The notes: generated by a model from the sequence alone, not told the origin. Numbered from the stretch's first letter, positions 27,241 through 39,065 are shown. The stretch is DNA of 64,000 nt from Mycobacterium sp. GA-1285 (GCF_001499905.1 NZ_LQIS01000002.1:121092-185091), one strand, 5' to 3'. Numbers and translations: made by a program.

Positions 27241-28263
27241 TCAGTGCGGTGGACCCAGGTATGGAAACTCGGTCAGGGTGTCGGTGTGGGGGCTCAGACC
27301 GCTGGGCGGGCATTCGCCTTTGGTCAGGAAGGCCAGGCGGTAGTCGATGACGTCGTCGGTGAATGTCCGGCCATTGGGGTACTTCGCCGGTTTGGACGGG
27401 TTGAAGGTCAACATGTCTGGCAGGGTGCCTTCGTCATCGATCGCCGCGATGGCTTCTTCCCGCGTGTAGCCGCCGGTGTGTCCCATCAGGTGGATGAATT
27501 GGCCGATCCATCGTGCTCGGTCGTCGATGGGTTCGCTGGCGTTGTACTCCAACTTGGTGTCGTCGGTGTTGAAGAAGCTGCTGACCGACGGATGGCCGGC
27601 CCGGTCGACATGGTGGAGCTCGCCGTCTTGGCGCACGCTGCATCGTCCCCAGATCCGGATGTCCGGGTCCGCACCCAGATAGGCCGTCGGTAGCTCCAGG
27701 ACCATCGAGAAGACGTTGGCAGTGGCGTTGGAATCCTTTCCAGTCCATGGTGATTCGCCGCCCAGCGCGCCGGGGCGAGGCGCTGTGAAGTTTCGCGCTC
27801 CGGAGATGTCGAACAGGTTCTTGATGCCGTCGAAGTCGAAGAAGAACGCGTCGCTGCGCGCCCCTGCGAACAACGTGAAAGCGCCCGAGTGAGCGATGGA
27901 GGGAGTGTTGCCGAACGAGACATCGACGGTGTCGAAGATCTTCTCGCCCACGGCTTCGGGCTCCTCGGCCTCATCACCTGTTGCCAGCGAGACGTTGACG
28001 GTCTGCCGGCCGTCCTGCGGAGGCGAGAAGACGAAGCTGAACGCGATGTCGTTGCGCAGGTCACCGTCGTTGTCGATGGCCAGCCGGTAAACGGCGTCAG
28101 GATGCAGCGCGTCTGCGTTCGGATTCGCGTTGAGAATGAGCACGGTTCGAGTGGGATCGGCGGGTGACTGGAAGGCGTACAGATCGCAGAGGTCAAGCCG
28201 CTGATCGCCCAGCGGCGGACCGAGGCTCAGGCCCGTGAAATGGTTCGACACAGCGTCAATCAA
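27241..28263 (-). CDS. DUF4331 family protein
   Basis: A 340-residue soluble protein without a signal peptide. It begins with SNHFTGLSLGPPLGDQRLDLCDLYAFQSPADPTRTVLILNANPN, the hallmark of DUF4331, in which a conserved D-x-x-DLYAF strand is followed by an Asp-rich beta domain. Function unknown. The start is TTG 28263 or the nearby GTG 28251. It shows no homology to its cell-wall neighbours and lies between the convergent ends of the embB and accD4 units, which suggests an accessory insertion. Confidence 0.85.
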   Translation of the reverse strand: MIDAVSNHFTGLSLGPPLGDQRLDLCDLYAFQSPADPTRTVLILNANPNADALHPDAVYRLAIDNDGDLRNDIAFSFVFSPPQDGRQTVNVSLATGDEAEEPEAVGEKIFDTVDVSFGNTPSIAHSGAFTLFAGARSDAFFFDFDGIKNLFDISGARNFTAPRPGALGGESPWTGKDSNATANVFSMVLELPTAYLGADPDIRIWGRCSVRQDGELHHVDRAGHPSVSSFFNTDDTKLEYNASEPIDDRARWIGQFIHLMGHTGGYTREEAIAAIDDEGTLPDMLTFNPSKPAKYPNGRTFTDDVIDYRLAFLTKGECPPSGLSPHTDTLTEFPYLGPPH

Positions 28264-28360
28264 ACCGCACGGGGCCGGTTACGTCCTGAGAAGTGGGGCG
28301 TCGTGCATGCCGATGCGCACGGTGGCGCGGTCACCAGGGTGCGCAACGCGCTGCTTTTCC

Positions 28361-28394
28361 GCGGCGTGTCGTGTGCAGACCCGCACGCTCGCGG
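28361..28394 (-). repeat. 34-bp hairpin element just after accD4
   Basis: This is the minus-strand copy of the element at 26392-26425 (32 of 34 identical, the two differences in the loop). In the direction of accD4 transcription it begins 11 bp after the TAA stop. Conserved stems with a variable loop suggest selection at RNA level. Confidence 0.65.
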
Positions 28395-28405
28395 AGATGG
28401 CGGGT

Positions 28406-29977
28406 TTAGATCGGTGTCAAACCGTGCTTGCGCTGCACTCGGGTGATCTGCTTGTCCCGCAACAGGTTCAGCGACTTGCGTAGGAGCAGCCGGGTTTCGT
28501 GCGGCTGGATCACCGCGTCGATGAAGCCGCGCTCGGCGGCGATCCACGGCGTGGCCATGTTCAAGTTGTAACCCTCGATGAAGTCCTGCCGTATCTTCTG
28601 CACCTCGGGTGCCGTCGGGTCGGGGAACCGCTTCACCAGCAGCTGCGCCGCACCCTCGGCACCGATCACCGCGATACGCGCGGTCGGCCACGCGAAGTTC
28701 AGGTCCGCCGACAGCTGCTTGGAACCCATCACCGCGTATGCGCCGCCGTAGGACTTGCGAATCGTGATGGTCACCTTCGGCACGTCGGCCTCGACCACGG
28801 CGTTGAGGAAGCGGCCGCCACGCTTGATGATGCCGCCCTTCTCCTGGGCGACGCCGGGCATGAAGCCGGGGGTGTCGACCACGAAAACCAACGGCAGGTT
28901 GTAGGAGTCGCAGAACCGGATGAACCGCGCCGCCTTGTCGGAGGCCTCGTTGTCGATCGACCCGGACAGGTGCATCGGCTGGTTGGCGATCACCCCGACC
29001 GGGTGGCCGTCGACGCGCGCGAACGCGGTGATGATCGCGGGACCCTGCTGCTCGGCCACATCGAAGACGTCGCCGTCGTCGAAGATCCGCAGCAGAATCT
29101 CGTGCATGTCATAGGCCATGTTGTCGCTGTCGGGCACGATCGAGTCGAGCTCGTAGTCGTGCGGCGTCAGCTCCGGTTCCAGGCCCGGGTTGACGATCGG
29201 CGGGTCGTCGAAGGTGTTGGCGGGCAGGAACTCCAGATAGTCGCGCACGTACTGGAACGCCGCGGCCTCGCTCTCCACGACCTGATGGATGTTGCCGTAG
29301 CGGGCCTGTGCGTCGGCCCCGCCGAGCTCGTCGAGCGACACATCCTCACCGGTGACGTCCTTGATGACGTCGGGTCCGGTGACGAACATGTAGCCCTGAT
29401 CGCGCACGGCGACCACCAGATCCGTCTGGATCGGCGAATACACCGCTCCCCCAGCGCATTTGCCGAGGATGATCGAGATTTCGGGAACGAGTCCGCGCAG
29501 CAACTCGTGGCGGCGGCCCAGCTCGGCGTACCACGCCAACGACGTCACCGCGTCCTGGATCCGCGCGCCCGCCGAGTCGTTGATACCGATGATCGGGCAG
29601 CCGACCATCGCCACCCACTCCATCAGCTTGGCCACCTTGCGCCCGAACATCTCGCCGACCGAACCCTGGAAGACCGTCTGGTCGTGGCTGAACACGCCGA
29701 CCGGCCTGCCGTTGATCCGGGCGTGACCGGTCACCACCCCGTCACCGAACAGCGCGTTCGGATCACCCGGCGTCTTAGCCAGCGCACCGATCTCGAGGAA
29801 GCTGCCCGGATCGACGAGGGCGTGGATGCGCGCGCGGGCGCTCGGAATGCCCTTCTTCTCCCGCTTGGCGACCGCCTTCTCCCCGCCGGGCTCCTTGGCC
29901 TGCTCCAGCTTCTCGCGGAGTTCGGCGAGCAGTTCCGCGGTGGTCTTCGTCCGGATGGGAGTGGCTTCAGTGGTCAC
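28406..29977 (-). CDS. accD4: Acyl-CoA carboxylase beta subunit AccD4
   Basis: A 523-residue carboxyltransferase with the two crotonase-like halves of the family. The oxyanion regions are visible in [14 protein letters not shown] with [11 protein letters not shown] and in [17 protein letters not shown] with [14 protein letters not shown]. With AccA3 and AccD5 it carboxylates a C24-26 acyl-CoA to the extender unit used by Pks13. It starts at GTG 29977, overlapping the pks13 stop (GTGA), so the two are coupled. Rv3799c orthologue. Confidence 0.95.
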   Translation of the reverse strand: MTTEATPIRTKTTAELLAELREKLEQAKEPGGEKAVAKREKKGIPSARARIHALVDPGSFLEIGALAKTPGDPNALFGDGVVTGHARINGRPVGVFSHDQTVFQGSVGEMFGRKVAKLMEWVAMVGCPIIGINDSAGARIQDAVTSLAWYAELGRRHELLRGLVPEISIILGKCAGGAVYSPIQTDLVVAVRDQGYMFVTGPDVIKDVTGEDVSLDELGGADAQARYGNIHQVVESEAAAFQYVRDYLEFLPANTFDDPPIVNPGLEPELTPHDYELDSIVPDSDNMAYDMHEILLRIFDDGDVFDVAEQQGPAIITAFARVDGHPVGVIANQPMHLSGSIDNEASDKAARFIRFCDSYNLPLVFVVDTPGFMPGVAQEKGGIIKRGGRFLNAVVEADVPKVTITIRKSYGGAYAVMGSKQLSADLNFAWPTARIAVIGAEGAAQLLVKRFPDPTAPEVQKIRQDFIEGYNLNMATPWIAAERGFIDAVIQPHETRLLLRKSLNLLRDKQITRVQRKHGLTPI

Positions 29978-32900
29978 TTCGCCTGCTTCTCCTGATCCTC
30001 GTGGTCGGCCTCGATCTGGTTGATCGCCTCGCTCATATGCGCCCCGACCTTCGCAATGTACGGCTCGTCGATCACCTGGATGTGCTCACCCCCGATCGGC
30101 ACGACCTCCAGCTCGGAGACGAACTCGCTCCAGCCGCCGTCGGGCTGGCGGGTGGCGTAGCGCGGCTCGAAGTAGATCGCGTCGTCGTGGTAGCGGTCGG
30201 CCATATAGAGCGTGACCTTGCCGTCGTACGGCTTGATCGCGGCGGTGTCGATGGCCCGCTGATCCAGGTACGACGTGCGCTGGTGCTCGATGATGCCGCC
30301 CGGGATCTGCACCCCACTTCGGCTCACCACGTCGAGGACGTACTTGACCTGACCCTCGTCGTCGAGCGCCTCGAGTTCCTCGTAGGGGATCTCGGGGATC
30401 TCGACGTTGAACGTACGCTCGGCGAAGCGGGCGTAGCGGTCCCAGCGGGCGCGGGTCTCCTCCTTGGTCTGCGGGATCTCCTCGCTGGGGCGCACCGCGT
30501 CGATCAGACCGACGAACTGTACGTCGGCGCCCGCCTGCTTGAGCCCGATCGCGCACGCGTAGGCGAGCACCCCGCCCAGCGACCAGCCGGCGAGGATGAA
30601 CGGCTTGCCCTGTTTGCCGTCGGTCCAGCCGTTGAGCTCCAACAGCTTCGGCACGTACTCGCGGGCGCGCTCCTCGATGGAGCCCTCGACACGCTCGATG
30701 CCGTACATCGGGGTGTCGGCGGGCAACCGCTTGAGCAGGGGCTCGTAGACGACGGTGGAGCCGCCCGCGGCGTGGAAGACGAACACCGGGATCCGGTTCG
30801 AATCGTCCTGCGGCGCTCGGATCGTCCGCACGAAGCCGTCGACCTTGCCGCCTTCGAGGTACTCGCGGACGGTGGTGGCCAGCTCCTCGATCGTCTTCGC
30901 GGTGCGCACGTCGTCGGCGGTGACAGTGCCCTCGTCGACGCGCTCGGTCAGCCGCTCGGCGATCTTGGTCGCGGTGGCCTCGTCGACCGCGGGCAAATCG
31001 TTGAAGATGCCGCCCGGCGACTTGCCGGTCACGATCGCCCACGTCGCGAACGTGACGCGTTCGGCGGCGTCCCGCGGTGGCACGTCGGAGCCCAGCGCCT
31101 CGGTGACCGCCTCCTGGGTGAGGATCTTGCTGGCGGCCGCGACCGTCGACTCTGAGGGTCCGCTCGGATCCGTCGGCGGCGGCGGGATGTTCGGACCCGC
31201 CGGGTCGGTGGGCGGCGGCGGAACGGCGGGGCCGCTCGGGTCGGTGGGCGGCGCGGGAATGTCAGAGGCCGTCGCGGTGCCCGCGCTGGTCACCTCCGAG
31301 GCGATGCCGGTCTTCTCGGCCAGCACCTGCTCGAGTTCGGCGACGGTGGTCGCACCACCCATCAACTCGGCCTGTTCGGCGGCGATCTCCTCGGCGGTCT
31401 TGGTCTTCTGGTGCTCGGCGAGTTGGTCGACCTCGTCGCGGTGCTCGATCGCGTACTGGATCAGCTTCTCGACCGCGTACAGGTTCGCGTCGCGCACCGC
31501 GGTCAGCTGGATCGGCGGCAGGTCGAAGTCGTACTCGACCCGGTTCTTGATCCGCACGGCCATCAGCGAGTCCAGCCCGAGCTCGATCAGCGGCACCTCC
31601 CACGGCAGGTCCTCGGGCTCGTAACCCATTGCGCCGCCGACGATCGCGCCGAGCCGGTCGTGGATCGTCTCGCCGGAGTCCGGCGACCACTTGGCGAAGC
31701 CGGCACCCATGCCAGCACCCTGGGTCAGATTGTCCTGCAGGATCTCGGCGTCTTCCTCGGGCTCGTCTGCGGGTGCCGTCGAAACCTGTTCGGCCACAGT
31801 TGCTCCCGTCGCGATCGCAACGGGCAGTGCTCCCGCGGCGCCGTTACGGCTGACCACGGCGTCGTACACCAGGGTGAAGGACTCGTCGATACGCGCGTGC
31901 ACCTGCACGCTGGCCCCGCCGGGATGACGGGTCAGGGTCGTCACCAGCCGCGCACCCTCACCGGGGACCGCGCGCTGTTCGGAGGCGGCCAGCTTGGCAT
32001 CGGGGATGACCTGTGCCGCAGCGGCTTTCACCAGCGCCGCCAGGTCCGGCTCACCCTTGGGCGCGTACTCCCAGACGTGCCGGCCGTCCGGGGTGGCGAC
32101 ATGGTTACCCGGCATCATCACCGAACTGTCGCCGGTGAACCGCGCATCGAGCCAGTGCGGTTTGCGTTTGAAGCGGGTCGGCGGGATGTTCGCGAAATCC
32201 AATGCCCCGGCCAGCCCCGTGGACCGCCGCGGGAACAGCGTGCGCAAGTCCAGATCGTGGCCGTAGACGAACAGCTGGGCCATCGCAGCGGTCATCGAGT
32301 CGACCTCGTCCTGCTTGCGCGCCAGCGTCGCGATGAGCTGGGCGTCGTGCAGGCCGGCCGCCGCGGTCGTCAGGCCGACCTGCATGAGCGCCACCGGATT
32401 GGGCGCCAACTCCAAGAACGTCGTGTGGCCGTTGTCGACGGCGTTGCGGATGCCGTGGGTGAAGTAGACGCTGTGGCGCAGCCCCTTCTTCCAGTAGTCG
32501 ACGTCGTGGATGGTCTCGCCGGGCCGGATGTAGCGACCCTCGTGCACGGTCGAGAAGTAACCGATCTTGGTCGGGTGCGGTTCGATGCCGACCAGTTCGG
32601 CTGCCAGTTCACCGAGCAGCGGATCCATCTGCGAGGTGTGGCTGGCGCCCTTGGTCTGCATCTTCCGGGCGAACTTGCCCTCCTCCTCGCAGCGCTCGAT
32701 GATCGCGTCGACCTGGTCGGGCGGACCGCCGATGACGGTCTGGGTGGGCGCGGCGTACACGCACACCTCGAGGTCCTTGAAGGCTTCGGTCTCTCTGAAC
32801 ACCCCGACGATTTCGTCGGCCGAATACTCGACCAGCGCCATCAACCGGATCCACTCGCCGAACAGCATCGCCTCGCCCTCACCCATGAGGTGAGCACGCG

Positions 32901-35454
32901 AACAGATGGCCCGAGTGGCGTCCTCCAGCGACAGCCCGCCGGCGAAGTACGCGGCGGCCGCCTCGCCGAGCGACTGGCCCACCACCGCAGCGGGTTTCGC
33001 GCCGTGGTGCTTGAGCAGCTCACCGAGAGCGATCTGCAGGGCGAAGATGACGGTCTGGACGACCTCGATCGGGTATTCGCAGGTCTCGTTGGTGTAGTCG
33101 ACCGCGTCGTCGAGGATCAGCTCCAGGATCGAATAACCGCGTTCATCCTGGATGAGGGCGTCGACCTTGTTGATCCACTCGGCGAACACCTCGTTGCGCA
33201 GATACAGGTTCTTGCCCATCTTGCGGTGCTGAGCGCCGAAACCGGCCAACACCCAGACGGGTCCGTTGGTGACCGGGCCGTCGGCGCTGAACACGCTCGG
33301 GTGCTGCTTACCCTCGGCCACCGAGCGCAGCCCCTTGATGGCCTCGTCGTGATCGTGGGCCAGCACCACGGCGCGCGAGCGCCCGTGGTTGCGCCGTGAC
33401 AGCGCGCGGCCGATCGACTCCAGCGACGACGCGCGCCCCTCCGGGCTGTCAATCCAGTCGGCCAGCTCGGCCGCCGTCGCCTTCTTCCGCGACGTCAGAA
33501 ATCCCGAGACGGCCAGCGGCACAACAGGTGTCGGCTGTTCGCCGGCTGCCATCTCCTCGCGGGCGGTCTCGAGTAGCCGCTTGGCAGCGTCGGTCAGGCC
33601 GGGGAGTTCGGGCTCGTCCTGCAGTGCGTGGGCTGGGCGGTCCAGAGCGTCGTCGTCATCATCGACGAACTCACCGAACTCGTCCATCCGCACCCCGCCG
33701 ATATAGACGGCGTTGGCGTCGGACGACTTGTCCTGCACGGCTTCGGGTTCCGGCTCCGGTTCGGGCTCGACGAGGTCCGACGGCAGCACCTCACGCAACA
33801 CCAGGTGGGCGTTGGCGCCGCCGAAACCGAAACCGGAGACGCCGGTGATCGCGTACCCGCTGTATCGGGGCCAGTCGGTGACGGTGTCGGCGACCTTGAG
33901 GTGCACGCCGTCGAAGTCGATGTAGGGGTTGGGGCCGGTGTAGTTGATCGACGGTGGGATCTTGTCGTTGCGCAGGGCCAACGCCATCTTCGCCAGGCTC
34001 GCCGCGCCCGCCGCCGACTCCAGATGTCCCACATTGGATTTGATCGCACCCAGCAGCGCGGGCTTGTCGGCCGGGCGGCCCCTGCCGACGACGCGGCCCA
34101 GCGCGTCGGCCTCGATCGGGTCACCGAGGATGGTGCCGGTGCCGTGCGCCTCGATGTAGTCGACGAGGCGCGGGTTGATGCCGGCGTCCTTGTACGCCTT
34201 GCGCAGCACCTCGGCCTGCGCGTCCGGGTTCGGCGCGAGCAGCCCGTTGGACCGGCCGTCGTGGTTGACCGCGCTGCCGGCGATGACGGCGAAGATCTCG
34301 TCACCGTCGCGCCGGGCGTCGGAAACCCGCTTGAGCACGAGCATGCCGCCGCCCTCGGAACGGGCGTAGCCGTCGGCGTCCTGTGAGAACGACTTGATCC
34401 GGCCGTCCGGCGCGAGCACCCCGCCGACCTCGTCGAAGCCGACCGTCACCAGCGGGGTGATCAGCGCGTTGACGCCGCCCACGACGGCGACGTCGGCCTC
34501 ACCCGAGCGCAGCGCCTGCACACCTTGGTGCGCGGCGACCAGCGAACTCGAGCAGGCGGTGTCGACGGCCACCGAGGGGCCGCGGAAGTCGTAGAAGTAC
34601 GAAACCCGGTTGGCGATGATCGAGCTCGCCGTGCCGGTGATCGCGTACGGATGCGCGACCGAGGGGTCCGACATCGCCAGGAAGCTGTAGTCGTTCAGCG
34701 AGCTTCCGATGTAGACGCCGACATTGGCGCCGCGCAGACTCGACGCGGGAATGCGCGCGTTCTCCAGTGCCTCCCAGGTCAATTCGAGCGCCATCCGCTG
34801 CTGCGGATCGATGTTGTCGGCCTCCATCTTCGACAGCGCGAAGAACTCGGCGTCGAATCCCTTGATGTCGGAGAGGTAACCGCCGCGGGTGCGGGCCTTG
34901 GCGACGCGCTCGGCGATGCGCGGCTCGCCGAGGAACTCCTCCCAGCGACCCTCCGGCAGATCGGTGATCGCGTCGCGGCCCTCCAGAAGCGCCTGCCACG
35001 TCTCGTCGGGGGTGTTCATGTCGCCGGGGAATCGGGTGGCCAGGCCGACGATCGCGATGTCCTCGACGTCGCGTGAGCGCGTCCAGTCCTCGTCGTCGTC
35101 GCCCGTGTCCTCGGGTTCCGGCTCACCCTCGATGATCACCGTCGCCAGCGATTCGATGGTGGGGTGGCGGAACGCCACGGTGGCGGTCAGCGTGACACCG
35201 GTCAGGTCCTCGATGTCGCTGGCCATCGCGACGGCATCGCGCGACGACAACCCGAGTTCGACCATCGGCGCGCTCTCGCTGATGGAGTCGGGTGACTGGC
35301 CGGTGGCATTGCCGATCCAGTCGCGCAGCCACTGCCGCATCTCGTTGACCGTCATATCGGTGCGGGGTGCGGCGAGCGGTTTCTCGGGTGCGAGCTGGAT
35401 GTCGTCGCCGGACGGCATCTCGGGTTGCTGCGAATCGTCTTGTGTATCAGCCAT
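29974..35454 (-). CDS. pks13: Polyketide synthase Pks13 (mycolic acid condensase)
   Basis: An 1826-residue multidomain enzyme, about 90 residues longer than the M. tuberculosis protein. Order: N-terminal ACP (attachment Ser71 in GLSSRDAV), ketosynthase (Cys301 in [10 protein letters not shown]; His437 in EAHGTGT; His477 in NVGHLES), acyltransferase (Ser828 in GQSLGE), second ACP (Ser1296 in LGLDSLMAV), a Pro-rich linker with three 12-residue repeats, and a thioesterase (Ser1625 in GWSLGG). FadD32 loads the meromycolyl chain on the first ACP; condensation gives alpha-alkyl beta-keto mycolate precursors, which the TE transfers to trehalose. It lies 15 bp after fadD32. Confidence 0.96.
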   Translation of the reverse strand: MADTQDDSQQPEMPSGDDIQLAPEKPLAAPRTDMTVNEMRQWLRDWIGNATGQSPDSISESAPMVELGLSSRDAVAMASDIEDLTGVTLTATVAFRHPTIESLATVIIEGEPEPEDTGDDDEDWTRSRDVEDIAIVGLATRFPGDMNTPDETWQALLEGRDAITDLPEGRWEEFLGEPRIAERVAKARTRGGYLSDIKGFDAEFFALSKMEADNIDPQQRMALELTWEALENARIPASSLRGANVGVYIGSSLNDYSFLAMSDPSVAHPYAITGTASSIIANRVSYFYDFRGPSVAVDTACSSSLVAAHQGVQALRSGEADVAVVGGVNALITPLVTVGFDEVGGVLAPDGRIKSFSQDADGYARSEGGGMLVLKRVSDARRDGDEIFAVIAGSAVNHDGRSNGLLAPNPDAQAEVLRKAYKDAGINPRLVDYIEAHGTGTILGDPIEADALGRVVGRGRPADKPALLGAIKSNVGHLESAAGAASLAKMALALRNDKIPPSINYTGPNPYIDFDGVHLKVADTVTDWPRYSGYAITGVSGFGFGGANAHLVLREVLPSDLVEPEPEPEPEAVQDKSSDANAVYIGGVRMDEFGEFVDDDDDALDRPAHALQDEPELPGLTDAAKRLLETAREEMAAGEQPTPVVPLAVSGFLTSRKKATAAELADWIDSPEGRASSLESIGRALSRRNHGRSRAVVLAHDHDEAIKGLRSVAEGKQHPSVFSADGPVTNGPVWVLAGFGAQHRKMGKNLYLRNEVFAEWINKVDALIQDERGYSILELILDDAVDYTNETCEYPIEVVQTVIFALQIALGELLKHHGAKPAAVVGQSLGEAAAAYFAGGLSLEDATRAICSRAHLMGEGEAMLFGEWIRLMALVEYSADEIVGVFRETEAFKDLEVCVYAAPTQTVIGGPPDQVDAIIERCEEEGKFARKMQTKGASHTSQMDPLLGELAAELVGIEPHPTKIGYFSTVHEGRYIRPGETIHDVDYWKKGLRHSVYFTHGIRNAVDNGHTTFLELAPNPVALMQVGLTTAAAGLHDAQLIATLARKQDEVDSMTAAMAQLFVYGHDLDLRTLFPRRSTGLAGALDFANIPPTRFKRKPHWLDARFTGDSSVMMPGNHVATPDGRHVWEYAPKGEPDLAALVKAAAAQVIPDAKLAASEQRAVPGEGARLVTTLTRHPGGASVQVHARIDESFTLVYDAVVSRNGAAGALPVAIATGATVAEQVSTAPADEPEEDAEILQDNLTQGAGMGAGFAKWSPDSGETIHDRLGAIVGGAMGYEPEDLPWEVPLIELGLDSLMAVRIKNRVEYDFDLPPIQLTAVRDANLYAVEKLIQYAIEHRDEVDQLAEHQKTKTAEEIAAEQAELMGGATTVAELEQVLAEKTGIASEVTSAGTATASDIPAPPTDPSGPAVPPPPTDPAGPNIPPPPTDPSGPSESTVAAASKILTQEAVTEALGSDVPPRDAAERVTFATWAIVTGKSPGGIFNDLPAVDEATATKIAERLTERVDEGTVTADDVRTAKTIEELATTVREYLEGGKVDGFVRTIRAPQDDSNRIPVFVFHAAGGSTVVYEPLLKRLPADTPMYGIERVEGSIEERAREYVPKLLELNGWTDGKQGKPFILAGWSLGGVLAYACAIGLKQAGADVQFVGLIDAVRPSEEIPQTKEETRARWDRYARFAERTFNVEIPEIPYEELEALDDEGQVKYVLDVVSRSGVQIPGGIIEHQRTSYLDQRAIDTAAIKPYDGKVTLYMADRYHDDAIYFEPRYATRQPDGGWSEFVSELEVVPIGGEHIQVIDEPYIAKVGAHMSEAINQIEADHEDQEKQAK
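31157..31264 (-). repeat. Three 36-bp tandem repeats in the Pks13 linker
   Basis: Units at 31157-31192, 31193-31228 and 31229-31264 encode the 12-residue motif PPTDP(S/A)GPxxPP between the second ACP and the thioesterase. They probably form an extended, flexible linker, account for part of the extra length of this Pks13, and may vary in copy number between strains. Confidence 0.8.
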
Positions 35455-35469
35455 ATTCCGGGGTTGGTC

Positions 35470-37359
35470 TCAGTCTGTCTCGTCGGGGAAGGCGTTGGCG
35501 ATCTTCCCGCTCCGCAGACTGCCGTCCAGGTAGGCCGCGCGACACGCTCGGCGACCGATCTTTCCGCTCGAGGTGCGCGGAATCGCGCCTGCCGGGGTCA
35601 GCAGCACATCGCGGACGGTGACGCCGTGGCGCACCGCGATCGCGGCGCGGATGTCGTCGGCGATGGGGCCCATGTCGAGCTTGTGGGCGCCCGGTGCCCG
35701 CTCACCGACGATCACCAGCTGTTCTGAGGTGTCGTCGGGATCGCGCTTGAGTCCGGAGTGGGCGTTCTCGAACACCTCGTCGGGCAATTGGTTGGCGGGC
35801 ACCGAGAACGCCGCGACGAACCCTGTCCGCAGCGCCTTGGTGGCCTCCTGCGCGGAATACTCCAAATCCTGCGGATAGTGGTTGCGTCCGTCGATGATCA
35901 CCAGGTCCTTGACGCGACCGGTGATGTAGAGCTCACCGTCGTAGTAGGCACCGAGGTCGCCGGTGCGCACCCAGGTGGCGTCGTCGGCGGCCCCTTCGGC
36001 GTGCGACGGGTTGGTCCGCGACTTGAGGATGTTCTGGAACGTCGCAATCGTCTCCTCGGGCTTGCCCCAGTAACCCGTGCCCATGTTCTGGCCGCTGATC
36101 CAGATCTCGCCGATCTGCCCGTCGGCCAACTCGGTGGCGGTGTCGTTGTCGACGATGACCGCCCATTCGGCGATGCCGATCTTGCCGGCGCCGGCCTGCG
36201 GCACGGCCTTGGGCGAATCCTCGGGGACCGGAACGAAGCGGCCATTGTTGAGCTCGTCACGGTCGACCGGGGTGATCTTCGGCTCCTCGCTCACCGGCGT
36301 CGTCGACACGAACAGTGTCGCCTCGGCCAGTCCGTAGGACGGCTTGATCGCCTTGGGCTGGAAGCCGAACGGGCCGAACGCCTCGTTGAACCGCCGCACG
36401 GTGGCCGCGGATATCGGCTCGCTGCCGTTGAGGATGCACTTGACGTTGGACAGGTCGAGCGGCGGTTCACCGTCCTTGGGCACACCGCGGGCCGCGGCGT
36501 GGTCGAACGCGAAGTTCGGTGCCACCGAAATGGTCCCGCCCGTGTCGCCTTCCTTGCGGGCGAGTTCGCGGATCCAGCGGCCCGGGCGACGCACGAACGC
36601 GGCGGGGGTCATGAACGTGACGTAATGGCCGATCATCGGCGACAGCAACACGGTGATCAGACCCATGTCGTGGAAGAACGGGAGCCAGGACACACCCCGG
36701 TCGCCCTCTTCACCTTCCAGCGCCTCGATCACCTGCACCACGTTGGTGGCGAGGTTCAGGTGGGTGATCTGCACGCCGGTCGGGATGCGGGTCGAACCGG
36801 AGGTGTACTGCAGGTAGGCGATGGTGTGCTCGTCGACGTCGACGGGCTCCCAGGTGGCGCCGACCTCGTCGGGCACCGCGTCGACGGCGATGACGCGCGG
36901 ACGCTGGTTGGCGGGACGGGTGCGGAAGAACTTGCGCACCCCCTCGGCGGCTTCGGTGGTGGTCAGGATCGCCGACGGCTCGCAGTCGTCGAGCACCGCG
37001 TGCAGGCGGCCCACGTGCCCCGGTTCGTTGGGGTCGAACAGCGGCACGGCGATGCGGCCCGAATACAGGGTGCCGAAGAACGCGACGAGGTAGTCGAGAT
37101 TCTGCGGGCACAGGATCGCGACGCGGTCACCGGGCTGGGTGACCTGTTGCAGACGAGCACCGACCGCTCGGTTACGAGCGCCGAAGTCGGCCCAGCGCAG
37201 GTCGCGCGCGACCCCGTCGCGCTCGGTGGAGAAGTCCAGGAACCGGTAGGCGAGCTTGTCTCCACGCACCTTCGCCCATCGTTCGACGTGCTTGACCAGG
37301 CTCCCGTTGTCGGGAAACTTGATCAGTCCGTCCTTGATGAACGGGTTATGGAACCCCAT
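35470..37359 (-). CDS. fadD32: Long-chain fatty-acyl-AMP ligase FadD32
   Basis: A 629-residue adenylate-forming enzyme. The P-loop motif [11 protein letters not shown] is at 185-195, FHDMGLI follows, [18 protein letters not shown] is the hinge motif, and [12 protein letters not shown] the C-terminal catalytic Lys region. The FAAL-specific insertion is present. It activates meromycolic acid as acyl-AMP and loads it on the N-terminal ACP of Pks13. ATG 37359 follows an AGGAGA site. It is the first gene of the fadD32-pks13-accD4 unit. Rv3801c orthologue. Confidence 0.95.
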   Translation of the reverse strand: MGFHNPFIKDGLIKFPDNGSLVKHVERWAKVRGDKLAYRFLDFSTERDGVARDLRWADFGARNRAVGARLQQVTQPGDRVAILCPQNLDYLVAFFGTLYSGRIAVPLFDPNEPGHVGRLHAVLDDCEPSAILTTTEAAEGVRKFFRTRPANQRPRVIAVDAVPDEVGATWEPVDVDEHTIAYLQYTSGSTRIPTGVQITHLNLATNVVQVIEALEGEEGDRGVSWLPFFHDMGLITVLLSPMIGHYVTFMTPAAFVRRPGRWIRELARKEGDTGGTISVAPNFAFDHAAARGVPKDGEPPLDLSNVKCILNGSEPISAATVRRFNEAFGPFGFQPKAIKPSYGLAEATLFVSTTPVSEEPKITPVDRDELNNGRFVPVPEDSPKAVPQAGAGKIGIAEWAVIVDNDTATELADGQIGEIWISGQNMGTGYWGKPEETIATFQNILKSRTNPSHAEGAADDATWVRTGDLGAYYDGELYITGRVKDLVIIDGRNHYPQDLEYSAQEATKALRTGFVAAFSVPANQLPDEVFENAHSGLKRDPDDTSEQLVIVGERAPGAHKLDMGPIADDIRAAIAVRHGVTVRDVLLTPAGAIPRTSSGKIGRRACRAAYLDGSLRSGKIANAFPDETD

Positions 37360-37529
37360 CGCACTCTCCTGTCAGCGGCACACGCTTCTCGATGCCGATT
37401 CGCACTTGATCCCCGAGCCGCCCCCAAGCCCCGCCAAATCGTACCGGTCGGCTATTCGCCTACTGCTCTTAGTTTTTTCTTAATGTTAGGGGACGGGTTG
37501 TCACCGTCCAAATCAGGTTTGGTCACAGG
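37360..37529 (-). promoter_or_regulatory. Probable promoter region of the fadD32-pks13-accD4 operon
   Basis: This 170-bp gap upstream of fadD32 contains an AT-rich island (about 37465-37490) with TTAGTTTTTTCTTAATG, unusual in this GC-rich window. Read on the minus strand it is an A-tract upstream of fadD32, fitting an UP-like or regulator-binding element; its outer TTAG/CTTAA arms are partly palindromic. No exact -10/-35 pair could be assigned. Confidence 0.4.
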
Positions 37530-38534
37530 TCAGCCATGTTTCGGGCGCGGGGCGTTATCGATCAATTCCCGCGCCCAGCGCTGCGTCCACTCGGTGGACG
37601 CCAGCCCGTCGGAATTCCAGAACTGCGTGGTGGCATACATCGCGTGAATCGGTTGTCCCGCACCGCCGAGCAGGATGTCGATGGTCTTGGGCAGGTTCAT
37701 GATGTTGAACGCTTCCGGCGGGGCCGAGCAGATCAGGTCACCGGGAGCGCAGATCTCGTTGACGCGATCGTTGAGCATGCCGAACCCGCCCGGCCGGGGA
37801 CCCGTCATCGCCAAACCCATGCCGTCGAGCATGGGCACGTCGCGCAGCGTGATCTCGGCACCCTGACCCGGTGGATTGGGGCCGACGTCCACGCCGACGC
37901 CGGTCTGCCGGCGGCCGTCGGCGATCAACGTCACACCCAGCACCAGATCCTCGTCGACCGGGCCTCGCCCGTTGCCGATATCGCTGGCGATGTCTCCGGC
38001 GATGACGGCGCCCTGGGAGAACCCGACGATCACGTAACTGGTCAACGGGCAGCGGTTGTTCATGTCCGTCAAGGCCTTGACGGTTGCGTGGAAGCCTTCG
38101 GCGCGGCTGTCGTTGTAGGTCATCTGCCCGTCCTTGGAGAACGGGTTGTGGAACTGCGCGGTGTAGGGGACGGTGAACACCTCGACCCGGTCGTTGCCGA
38201 ACTGCCCGCGGATCGGGTTGGTGACATTGAGCAGCAGCGCGATCGGGAACTGCGTCGGGTTGAACGGATCGAGCTGCGGTGAGGACTCCCAGGTGCCCGG
38301 GACCGAGATCATCTGCACATCGGGGCAGCTCGCATCCTGGAACTCCGGGCGCGGCTTCTTGGTGGGGCTGATTGCGGTCGGGGGCACCCCGGTGGGTGGC
38401 ACACCGGTCGGGCCCTCGGGTTTGCGCAGGATCACAACGACGATCACCAAGAGCAGCACCACCACGAGCGCCATCGCGCCGGCGGCGACGAGCGCGAGAA
38501 TGCGGTGGCGTTTCCGCCGGTTGGTAGTGGCCAT
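37530..38534 (-). CDS. Membrane-anchored cutinase-family lipase/thioesterase (Rv3802c-like)
   Basis: A 334-residue protein with an N-terminal membrane anchor (about 12-36), a Pro/Thr-rich linker ([14 protein letters not shown]) and a cutinase alpha/beta-hydrolase domain with nucleophile GFSQG (Ser173). In M. tuberculosis the neighbour of fadD32, Rv3802c, is an essential phospholipase/thioesterase linked to cell-envelope lipid metabolism. The family catalytic Asp and His lie in the C-terminal third ([10 protein letters not shown] and IHAMY segments). It is separated from the DUF732 lipoprotein gene by 18 bp and likely co-transcribed with it. Confidence 0.9.
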   Translation of the reverse strand: MATTNRRKRHRILALVAAGAMALVVVLLLVIVVVILRKPEGPTGVPPTGVPPTAISPTKKPRPEFQDASCPDVQMISVPGTWESSPQLDPFNPTQFPIALLLNVTNPIRGQFGNDRVEVFTVPYTAQFHNPFSKDGQMTYNDSRAEGFHATVKALTDMNNRCPLTSYVIVGFSQGAVIAGDIASDIGNGRGPVDEDLVLGVTLIADGRRQTGVGVDVGPNPPGQGAEITLRDVPMLDGMGLAMTGPRPGGFGMLNDRVNEICAPGDLICSAPPEAFNIMNLPKTIDILLGGAGQPIHAMYATTQFWNSDGLASTEWTQRWARELIDNAPRPKHG

Positions 38535-38552
38535 GTTTCGGTTGGGCTCCTG

Positions 38553-39008
38553 CTAGCAGAGTCGTTCGGTTGCGATGCGAATGTAATCGGCGGTGGCGGC
38601 GTCGACGTCGACGGTCGGCGACCTACCGATGATGTGATCCATCGCATCGCCGCGCACCAGCGGATGGATCGAGTCCCAGACCTTCTGGTCGTCGTGTTTG
38701 GCGGCCCGGGCCTGGCACACGTACGACCCGATCCGCAGCGCGAGCAGGTCGCTGGACGGCGTCACCCCGGCCGAGGCGAGAGCGTCGAGATAACCCCGCT
38801 GCCGGTCGGTCAGCACGAGCGTGTTGGAGTGTCCGGTCGCCGACGGCGGAGCCGTTGTCTCGCTGGCCTGCCCGGGCGCGGGCGCTGCCTCCGACGTCGG
38901 CAAACCCATGGCCGCCATGACGTCGGGGCCCGAACACCCGGTCAGCAACGCCGTCGCCGAAGCTATGAGCAGCGACCCTGCCGCCGTCGTCCGTACCGAG
39001 CGTTGCAC
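38553..39008 (-). CDS. DUF732-type lipoprotein
   Basis: A 151-residue exported lipoprotein. The signal peptide ends at the lipobox LLTGC (Cys25). A Pro/Ala/Thr-rich spacer follows, then the DUF732-like core YLDALASAGVTPSSDLLALRIGSYVCQA with paired cysteines and a C-terminal Cys. The start is GTG 39008; GGAGG is immediately upstream, an unusually short spacing. As I recall the M. tuberculosis order, fbpD and Rv3802c are adjacent, so this gene is an extra member of the cluster. Function unknown; probably surface exposed. Confidence 0.75.
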   Translation of the reverse strand: MQRSVRTTAAGSLLIASATALLTGCSGPDVMAAMGLPTSEAAPAPGQASETTAPPSATGHSNTLVLTDRQRGYLDALASAGVTPSSDLLALRIGSYVCQARAAKHDDQKVWDSIHPLVRGDAMDHIIGRSPTVDVDAATADYIRIATERLC

Positions 39009-39065
39009 CCCTCCAAGGTACCGGCTGCCGACGTGCGGCCCCGGTTCCGCGGAGCGGGTCGCCGG

